30,000 bases of DNA, from NCBI GenBank assembly GCA_914767885.1, contig CAJZBQ010000052.1, positions 1 through 30,000 of the forward strand, given 5' to 3'. This DNA is from Blepharisma stoltei (taxonomy: Eukaryota > Ciliophora > Heterotrichea > Heterotrichida > Blepharismidae). The notes under the pieces were generated by a model. The model saw only the letters and a program-made list of their open reading frames with translations, was not told the origin of the DNA and made no database searches. Positions 23,201 through 30,000 of the stretch are shown here, piece by piece. Numbering within the stretch: the stretch's first letter is position 1; every line of letters starts with the position of its first letter. Made by a program: the position numbers and the translations under genes.

Positions 23201-26200
23201 CGACGATGTTACCAAGGTTTTCATTTATGGAGCCTACCTAGTGGAATTTTATCCTGATAAAGTTGCCATTGATAAGGGCGATTATATCAACGGAAGATCC
23301 TATAATGTATCGAATCCTATAGCATTTCTCCATACAAGTCAAAGTTTTAGTCTGATTTACTCAAAGCCTTCGGAAAATTTTTATTTAATTTCGTATTTTA
23401 ATCATGACTACTACGCACCTCAAAGCCTTCTTCAGGCCATTGAGTCACAGATTGAGTGCAAGTTTTTCGATTTAGCTGATAGTTTCTTATTTTGCGCAGA
23501 TAATACTCAGATAGATATTTATTTATATGAAGATGACTTATGAAATTTAACATTTTCTTTAACAGGAAGAAGCTTCAATGAAGGATTTTCTTGGAATTTG
23601 ATCGATGTTGAATTTTCTCTGGATCTTCTTCACGATTATTTATATTTATTAGATGAAGAAAAAGGAATTTTAATGATCAGTATTAGAATGCTATTTATGT
23701 CTCGGTATAGCTCTATGTTTTATTATGAAAAATCAATAAAAGAAAATAAAGGATTAATTCAGATTGTGCCGCTTACAAAATATGTAAGCTTTATTAATAA
23801 AAACGGGTGAATTGACATCTACGATTACCCTTTGACATATCTAAGAAGGATTTTCTTAGACATCCCATCTGGCCCGATTTCTAATATTGTTGCAGACTCA
23901 AGTTTGATTTACATTCAGTTGGAAAATTCGATTTATATTTACGATATCGATCAACCTTCTCACAATGCATTATTTTACATATTCAAATCTTCATTATTAA
24001 ACACAATCTCATATGGGGCCTACCTAAACTGCTTATCTTGCCTTGGCAGCTTTTTTTCTTCTGCAAATGGGAAATATTTAGAAATTTATTCAGTTCCATG
24101 CTCAGCTCACACCAATGATCTAACTCCCCCCCTCCGTGAGTGAACAAAACCATTAGAAAAATTCCTATTTTTTGCCCAAAAAATCACCCTCTGTGAGTGA
24201 ACAAAAAAATTTTTAATAGAAAAGTTTTTTATGGATAAAATTTTTGATATATAAGTGATAATTATTATAATGAAATCTAGAGCTAGTTCTGTTTAATTTT
24301 AAACAAATTGCCTTTTAAAACACAAATTTTTATAAATTAAATTAATATCTGCTTTCCAATTTTTGCGAATTAGGATTATTTTAAATTTCGAAAAAAAAAA
24401 ATATCTTCTATAAAAATTTTAAAATCGGATTCGCTCCGAGTGAGCGCTTAAAATAAGTAATAATTTATCTATCTATCTATAAAATTTATATATAAATTTT
24501 TTAAAAAAAAAAAAATAACCCCCTCCGTGAGTGAACAAAATTTTTTTGTTCACTCACGGAGGGGGAGTAAATAATTGTAAATATGAACTAGTAACCACAT
24601 TTCTTACCAAAAAAAAAAAGCTATCAGAAAATGTTTACCCTGTAAATATAGCAGTGACAGCGTATAATGAAAATTCATCATTGACACAACATTTCCCAAT
24701 AAATCTCATTACAAGTGGATTGTTTATTAGGTTCAAGCCCAATCAGTGGAAAGTTAAGGATACGATTCCTTATGATGAAAGATATGAGATAAATCTAGAT
24801 GATGTATTTGTGGGGCAGAACATGACAATGGAGCTAAACATCAACGGAAAAATAATTGATAAAGCAGAAATGAAGACTCCTGCACTTCTTCAAAAAAGGA
24901 GTGAACAGGTTGGGCTCTATCAATCAAAAACTCACTTGTATAGCCATATTCCTATTACAAATAATTTAGTTATTATTACATCAGAGTCTGGGTTTTTAGT
25001 CGCTAACTCTACTGAGTTTTTTGATGCTCCATTATATTTAAATATCTCAGAAATCACAGGACTCAGCAGTTTGATTTGCAAACTGATTGATTGATTCCCA
25101 TACTCAAAAAATAATCAGACTTTATTTGTAACTTCATGTAGTTACCAAATGTATCAAACATCATCAGCTATAAACCGGCCTTTTGACAATCCTTTAGAGA
25201 TATAGAGGTTTCCTCTATATAGCGCTAAAAGCGCAGACATTTTCCCAGGAGCTTTCCAAGTTCGTCGGACCAAATCGCTTTTTGGTCCGACCAAGGCATT
25301 GATTTGGTGCAACCTACCGATAAATTCCGATCAGAATTTATCGGCCTTACAGCGCCAAACATAGGAAACTTCTATAACAGCTTTGAGTCTAATTTTATGA
25401 CAATTTGATTATTTAAGCTTATCAATCACTCAATTTAAGATTATCAATACTATGATTATGCCAGATTTTCTGAGATTAGCTCCATTAGATGAAAATAGCT
25501 TTGAAATAATGGCACTGACTTCCCCTCTGTGAGCTAGCAAAACCATTAGAAAAATCCCTATTTTTTGACCAAAAACCAGAACAAAAAATTTTAATAGAAA
25601 AATTTTTCTGAAAATGAAATTTGATATATAAGTGATAAGTATAACTAAATATCTAAATAATTCTGATTAATTTTTAAACAGCTTTACATTTTAATACACA
25701 AATTTTGCAAATCAAATTAATATTTACCACTATAGAATTTTTTTAAATTTAAAAAAAAAATTAAGGTGAGTGAATAAAATTTTTTTGTTCGCTTACACAG
25801 GTGGGGAGTGAGCAAAATGAAATTTAGCGAAAATACTAATAATGAGATATTTAGATTTAGAGGAAGCTGACTAGAAAATCATATTGAAATTAAGCAGGTT
25901 GAAATAATAAATTTTTTCACCCTAAATTTGCTCAATTTTTATACAAAACTTCTGGATTTCAAAGTTAAGAACTCAGAAGATGTATATTGATACGCTTTCG
26001 ATGAGTACTATGGAATCAGAATCATCGAAACCAGCAGACACAATTCCAGCATGGTAGTAGGCGGGCTCCCTAATAGCATAGACTCCAGCTTTATATCCCT
26101 AGGGATTTGCCAAGATTTTCTTTTAGTTTCAAGTTATGGAAAAGGAATCGAGTCCTACCGAATAAAAAACGATGCAGACTTAGAGCAAGATGCTACCTAT

Positions 26201-26806
26201 TATTTCTTTTTAGAGCAAAGCAGCTACTCAGCCCCAATACAAGGCATTATTGCATGCTCAGAGGATTTTCGATTTATCGCTGCTCCTATTTATCGTGCCT
26301 TTGGAGAAGCCTCGCTTGCGATTTGGGATAGAAAAGCAAGCAATGCATCAAATAGCATTTCAATTACTCACTTTAGTCAATGCACTAACAGCTATCCTGG
26401 GGGAGATGTGAAGTTTATTGATAAAAATACTTTATCGACTCTTGGATGCAATGAAAAATTGTATACAAGCTACAGATTTAATGAAAATAAGCTGATTTTC
26501 CCTGATTTTAGTGAAGATGAGTACTTTGATATGACTGAAGAGTGGGGGACCAAGGATTTCAGGCTGTGCGTAGTAGCAAAAAATGGCAATGATGAAGAAA
26601 TTTCGTCTATTGTTTACTTTAGGAGAGAAGGGCCAGAAAGTAATGAGAGTCCTTTGTGGGTTTGGGTTGTATTGTCTGTCGGAATTGCAAGTGTTTTTGT
26701 AGGAGGAATTTATGGGATAATAAAAGTGTTGAAAGCGAAAAAGAACAAAAATATGAAGTCGTTTTTAATGCAAGAGCTTCGTCGTGGTGATGAAGTAGAA
26801 AATTAA
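20239..26806 (+). CDS. Gene B: paralog of gene A, interrupted by five insertions
   Basis: ATG 20239 starts a signal peptide (MLLTFFSILALSYSLSL); TAA 26804 ends the gene. Removing insertions of 994, 349, 447, 174 and 293 bases leaves 1437 codons in one frame, with TGA as Trp. The order of conserved blocks matches gene A: LSLSDYFSGNNLSFSI at the N-terminus, FIEITAEDQEGHKV, NSFFSGPNLSFKIE, VNIAVTAYNENSSL, INLDDVFVGQNMTMELN, EEWGTKDFRLCVVAKN, then a membrane helix (about 1387-1410) and a basic tail (KAKKNKNMK). The three YFxGxNL-type openings show an internal triplication of about 440 residues per block. An Ala-rich run (TAAAAAVTI) near 22560 is absent from gene A. A type I surface protein is the best reading; function unknown. 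Its coding pieces are intact despite five insertions, which argues for excision rather than decay. Confidence 0.82.
20798..20980. repeat. 183-base near-perfect palindrome inside the gene B IES
   Basis: Arms begin TTTTACCCTCACCATAAGCA at 20798 and end with the complement at 20980; the centre is built of nested copies of CTTTTGGYAWACCAAAA. It looks like an independent foldback element that inserted into the MITE. No exact flanking duplication is evident. Confidence 0.85.
20991..21032. repeat. 18-base stem-loop
   Basis: ATTGCCCGAGGATGGCGC (20991-21008), loop TATCTT, then GCGCCGTCCTCGGGCAAT (21015-21032). One T:G pair is the only departure from perfect complementarity. It is GC-rich against an AT-rich background and lies 10 bases from the larger palindrome. 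Confidence 0.9.
22005..22353 (+). mobile_element. Family 1 MITE-type IES in gene B, TCA direct repeat
   Basis: TCA at 22005-22007 and 22354-22356 flank 349 bases. Removal joins SNQIAIL to SIFMAEYAFSVLD, equal in length to the gene A alignment. Left end CTCCCCCCCCTCCGTGAG; right end has the terminal repeat twice (GTTCACTTACGGAGGG and GTTCACTCAAGGAGGG), separated by TAGGAATTTTTCTAATGG. Same orientation as the 18.56 kb copy. Confidence 0.85.
24121..24567 (-). mobile_element. Family 1 MITE-type IES in gene B, TAA direct repeat
   Basis: TAA at 24121-24123 and 24568-24570 flank 447 bases. Removal joins SAHTNDL to NNCKYELV in frame. It is the same family as the 22.0 kb copy in opposite orientation: the CATTAGAAAAATTCCTATTT motif is at the left and the body is its reverse complement. 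At the right end 24516-24570 forms a terminal-repeat-only palindrome bounded by TAA on both sides. Confidence 0.87.
25201..25374. mobile_element. Short IES in gene B with TA direct repeat and different ends
   Basis: TA at 25201-25202 and 25375-25376 bound 174 bases. Removal joins NPLEI to TALSLILWQFDYLSLS, which matches gene A (NAIIFWEFDYCSLS). Ends are TAGAGGTTTCCTC and, inverted, TAGAAGTTTCCTA, unrelated to the CTCCCC families; GCGC repeats follow. Inside is an inverted repeat around CGGACCAAA and TTTGGTCCG, and another around CGATAAATTC and GAATTTATCG. TA duplication plus these ends resembles a Tc1/mariner-type MITE. Confidence 0.8.
25516..25808 (-). mobile_element. Family 1 MITE-type IES in gene B, TGA direct repeat
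   Basis: TGA at 25516-25518 and 25809-25811 flank 293 bases. Removal joins FEIMAL to SKMKFSENTNNE, in line with gene A (FEIIVFARCNS). Ends are CTTCCCCTCTGTGAGC and GCTTACACAGGTGGGGAG, more worn than the 24.1 kb copy. It shares the CATTAGAAAAATCCCTATTT motif and orientation with that copy. Confidence 0.83.
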
Positions 26807-27405
26807 TTAAATGGGTTCTATCAAGGCTCAAATAATTCTTCTTTAAATGTTAATCTTTCCATTCTGAGGATTTTTTCATGCTATTTCTTGCATTAAATAT
26901 GATGGATAAGTAAATAGTATGCTATTTCCAAGAAAACCCTGATTATAATTTAAAAGAATGTATGAAAATCTGCAAGTCTGTTTATAATAGCTGAAGATTT
27001 AAATAGATAGATTTTAGATAGACAAATTAATGCTTATAATAGATTATAATTTTTTCATAAAGATTATGGAGAGAAAATCGATTGGCAGAGCTATATAGTT
27101 TATATAATACTGTGAAAGTTTATTATATAACCAATAATTTTTTTGAAAATGTTTAAGATGGACACAAATATTTTCCTCAACTGAACTGGTGCAATACATA
27201 ATAATTACAACAGTTGCATAACTTATATAATTTTCATTGATTTTCTTCGAATTTATATCTAGCAACACTAAGATTCTCTATAAATATGAATAAGCTAATT
27301 CATGAAGATAAGGACGCAATAGGTTCATAATGGCATTTTAATTTTCAAATCAATGAAGGAAAAGCCATTGCAATAATTTCAGGTAACAAGAGATTCCTGC
27401 ATCAA
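26807..27405. other. Intergenic AT-rich region, faint coding relic at its right end
   Basis: No intact gene. From ATG 27287 a frame reads MNKLIHEDKDAIGS, a TAA, then WHFNFQINEGKAIAIISGNK up to the retroposon insertion at 27405. Beyond the retroposon another short frame is protein-like (SIGKEFDLSQKSSGANK). This could be a small gene broken by the insertion, but evidence is thin. Confidence 0.35.
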
Positions 27406-27825
27406 AAAAAGAAATAAAAAGGTGATGTCGATGGAAAATTGTCTCCGAGGCGAACTATGGAGCAGGTATGATCCATTCTGATGAAGCTAGAAGTAGAGCC
27501 TCAATCCGCCTTCAGGTTTGGGTAAGCCTTGCCAAAGAGGGAAGTTTTGCTTCTCCCCCGAAGGCTTTCTTGTCCCTACCACAGGTTTTGCCTCTTAAAA
27601 GCCTTCGAATACCGGACTATTGAGTATCAGACAAATGATGGATTTTTCTAGGGAGCTAATTTTTCATTAGGTGAGTTTCGTAAAGATTCGAGTAGGTGGA
27701 ATTTTGGTTGGGACTTGCTCCATTTGCACTCTAGTGTATGAGCATTCAGCGTAGGCCACCTTTCCTGGAGTAAAGATAGTCTGGCTAGTGATTTCTCACT
27801 TACGGCGATGCAATTTAATCTTAAT
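27406..27825 (+). mobile_element. Short retroposon (SINE-like), 9-base duplication
   Basis: CTGCATCAA at 27397-27405 and 27826-27834 flank 420 GC-richer bases. The 5' end reads AATAAAAAGGTGATGTCGATGG, a variant of the AAAATGGYGAYG start of its relatives; the 3' end is TTTAATCTTAATC, close to the tails of the 18.7 and 27.9 kb elements. A stem of GCCTTCG/CGAAGGC type occurs internally (27562 and 27601 regions). No protein is encoded. Confidence 0.55.
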
Positions 27826-27913
27826 CTGCATCAATAGGTAAAGAATTTGATTTGAGTCAGAAATCCTCTGGTGCGAACAAGAAAAAAAAAGATTAATTAT
27901 ACTCTGCAACGCA

Positions 27914-28562
27914 TACATAAAATGGCCGGAGACGAGCGACCCGTCCCTTCGTGGCGGGTGTCCTTATGTATACCGGACGTGGTTTTTGGATGCGGAGAGC
28001 TACTCAAGGGGAGAGTTAGCCTCGAGGCGAGAGGCCCAGCCCAATTTTCCGCTGATTTTGGGACTTGACCCGGGCAGCAGTTTTTCGCATTCTTTTTGCC
28101 AGTAGCGCCGAGGCCCAGACTCGGTGTCCGAAAGAGGCAGGGTGAGTTACTGCCTAGGCTACTTAGTGGCTTAGCCCCGAATCCCGCAAGGGGTTGAGTT
28201 CTTTCTTGGAGATGATCCGGGAAAGAGGGGAGGCGAAGCTAGACCAGAACTCAAGGGCGTAAAGTCTCTCCAATTAAAAGGGTCCTCTCAGGAGGGTGAT
28301 CTGGCCAACCGGAGGCAAAGACTGGCGTAACTCGGGGCGGAAGGCTGAGTTGGAAATGGTGGTGGTGCCCAGCGACAGTCGGCTGACGACTCAATAGGGC
28401 AACCCACTACCGAGAAACCGGGGGTTTCGGCCCGGGCTCAGAGAACCAGTGATGGAAGTCCATCTTTTTCGCTCGTGCCAGCACGGCTCCCTAAGGAGCG
28501 CGGAGGAATGTCACGCTTGGAAGTGGGGACTATAAATACATAGCATATTCTAATCTAATCTA
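27914..28562 (+). mobile_element. Short retroposon (SINE-like), perfect 15-base duplication
   Basis: ATACTCTGCAACGCA is repeated exactly at 27899-27913 and 28563-28577, enclosing 649 bases. The element starts ATAAAATGGCCGGAGACG and ends in the simple tail ATTCTAATCTAATCTAAT. Variable-length exact target duplication plus a tail repeat is the hallmark of target-primed reverse transcription. The perfect duplication makes it the youngest insertion here. It shares the CTACCGAGAAAC hairpin (28408-28430) with the 18.7 kb element. The largest frame inside (27871-28068) crosses the boundary and is a chance ORF. Confidence 0.85.
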
Positions 28563-28577
28563 ATACTCTGCAACGCA

Positions 28578-28860
28578 GAGGGAGAAAAATTCTGAATTAG
28601 ATAAAGGGAAGAAAGAGCAAAGCAAGAGGAAGAAAAATATAAAGAAACAAAAAAAAAACAGAAAAAGAGCAGAAAATGAAGTTGAAATTGAAGCGGGAAA
28701 GAGAAGAAGAAAAGATAAAGACATAAAAGATTAGGGGAATAAGTAGAGAATGAAGTGGAGAAATAGAATTTATAAGAGAATTAAAAGGAGACAGTAAAAG
28801 AAGCAGATAATGAGGAGGGATAGTTGAAGTAAGATGAATAGAAAAAAGGGCATAAACATA
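28578..28860 (+). repeat. Purine-rich (GA-rich) tract
   Basis: About 280 bases with very few pyrimidines on the plus strand, starting directly after the right copy of the retroposon's target duplication. One frame gives a Lys/Glu-rich peptide (ENEVEIEAGKRRRKDKD) for about 50 codons before a TAG, so it could be the remains of a lysine-rich exon; the minus-strand frame (28597-28923) is a compositional artefact. Confidence 0.55.
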
Positions 28861-30000
28861 TAAAAAGCTTATGTAGGCTAAACCAATTAAAATCCAAATG
28901 TATTGAGACTTCGGGAAAGGCAAAAATGAGGGGTTCTCCTACTACTGGAGATTTTGCTATGAAGCGAGAGGATTGAGAAAGGGATCAAAAAGTCAAGAGA
29001 ATTAGGAGATAGATTGTAATAAATGAACTATTTCGGAAATAGTCGCTGGATCAGATAATATATCAAATTCATTGAATAATTTGGCTAGCTCCGAAGGGAT
29101 TAATCCCAAAAAAGTAGCACTCATCGAGGGAGGGAAGCTAGTTTAAAATTTCTTTTTATAAAGCTACTCAACTTTGAAGAGTTATTTCAAGATTGTTCTT
29201 AATACATATTTTTAAATAATTCTGCTCATCAATGAGATTCATAAAATTCATTATGAATTATCATAATTAGCTATTATTTCTCTTGCATAACAATTTTTAC
29301 TTCTTTTGGACAATTAAAATCTAATTGATTTGATCAAGAAAAATAAAATAGCTTAAACGAAACCAATTTATAATTTGTCAGAAAATGCTAAAAGTAAAGA
29401 GACTTTTTGATTTAGTAGAGTTTTTAAAAGTTTCAACCAATTTCGAGTAATTTAAAATTCCAATGGGATCTGGAGCTCTTCTTTTTAAAAGTCCTTCGTC
29501 TCCTCCATCTTTAATTTTTCACCATTTTGACTTACACTTCTTTCCACAAAAATTAAATCGGCATACATTGGATTATTAATTTAGTTATGATCTTAAGTTA
29601 TATGATTATCAGCAATTTAGTCATTTTTCCAAAATGGCTCCATAGCAAAAAAATAAGGAAATTTTTTTTTTGTATATATAAGAGGGGTCGAAAAGAAAAA
29701 TGGAAATAGAGTAAGAGTGCAAGTACCCTTGTGTGGAACGTACTGTGAAAATTTCTATATTCTGCTGCAGAAAAACCCTTATTACAAGGGTTTTACTGCT
29801 ACGACCTCTAGAATCCACAAATGAGTTTTGACCTTCAGCTGTTTCGCGATCAGGGATGCAGCTGTTTGCCTAGAGGGTTATTGTGCCAATTGCCTGGGTA
29901 TCACTTTTGAAAGAAAGTGCAGTAACTTAGGGCTGCTCTGTAGTTGACCTAGCCATACTCGTATGGCCAGTCTCAATTAGATAGAGTGAATGAGGTGAAG
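28861..30000. other. Right-end region without a clear gene
   Basis: AT-rich DNA to about 29620. On the minus strand around 29580-29360 a frame reads MYADLIFVERSVSQNGEKLK and continues protein-like past two TAA stops; a relic gene is possible. From about 29625 to the window edge the sequence is GC-richer, with TCCAAAATGGCTCC near 29628 (like the retroposon 5' motif) and TATATATAAGAGGGG near 29676, which could be a TATA-type promoter. The block runs off the window, so I cannot class it. Confidence 0.35.

Noticed and set aside
11690-26806. Genes A and B as many small separate genes
   Set aside because: The small frames end at TGA codons that align with Trp in the paralog, or at insertion edges; they are pieces of two long genes.
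27406-28562. tRNA or rRNA genes in the GC-rich blocks
   Set aside because: No cloverleaf, no clear internal A and B boxes and no recognisable rRNA core; the target duplications and tails fit retroposons better.
28597-28923. Minus-strand hydrophobic frame of 108 codons
   Set aside because: It is the complement of a purine-rich tract, which yields Leu, Phe, Ser and Pro codons without being a gene.

Overview
The window reads as one end of a chromosome from a heterotrich ciliate close to Blepharisma, and most likely from its unedited germline (micronuclear) genome. Three things point there. (1) The left 3.65 kb is an 8-base telomere repeat, CCCTAACA, known from heterotrichs (recalled, not searched). 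(2) UGA is read as Trp: paralogous genes here use TGA and TGG at the same Trp position, while every gene ends in TAA or TAG. (3) The genes are cut up by AT-rich insertions whose exact removal rebuilds single open reading frames, as expected of internal eliminated sequences (IESs). I name the genus by inference from code plus telomere; no rRNA is present to confirm it.

Layout: telomere (1-3648); gene-poor AT-rich subtelomere with faint coding relics (3649-5786); a kelch/TPR gene (5787-8093) with two IES-like insertions; a shorter tandem kelch copy (about 8139-9565) with insertions at the same two sites; a small unknown basic protein (10328-10714); a GC-richer non-coding stretch (10.88-11.54 kb); gene A (11690-17409), a large type I membrane protein carrying three insertions; a coiled-coil gene 51 bases downstream (17461-18477); a nest of MITEs and retroposons (18.56-19.75 kb); gene B (20239-26806), a tandem paralog of gene A carrying five insertions; and a right-hand region with two retroposons bounded by target-site duplications, a purine-rich tract and no convincing gene (26.8-30 kb).

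The central result is arithmetic. Gene A spans 5720 bases; taking out insertions of 191, 425 and 832 bases leaves 4272, i.e. 1424 codons. Gene B spans 6568 bases; taking out 994, 349, 447, 174 and 293 leaves 4311, i.e. 1437 codons. At each junction the joined frame continues the alignment with the paralog. Most of the MITE-type insertions are flanked by a 3-base direct repeat of the form TNA (TTA, TAA, TGA and TCA all occur), not only by TA. Two insertions in gene A look instead like retroposons with 14-15 base target-site duplications, one of them with a MITE nested inside.

The proteins of genes A and B are predicted to be about 1423 and 1436 residues: signal peptide, a long ectodomain built from three related blocks, one membrane helix and a short basic tail. 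They look like cell-surface proteins of an expanded subtelomeric family. Their function is unknown.
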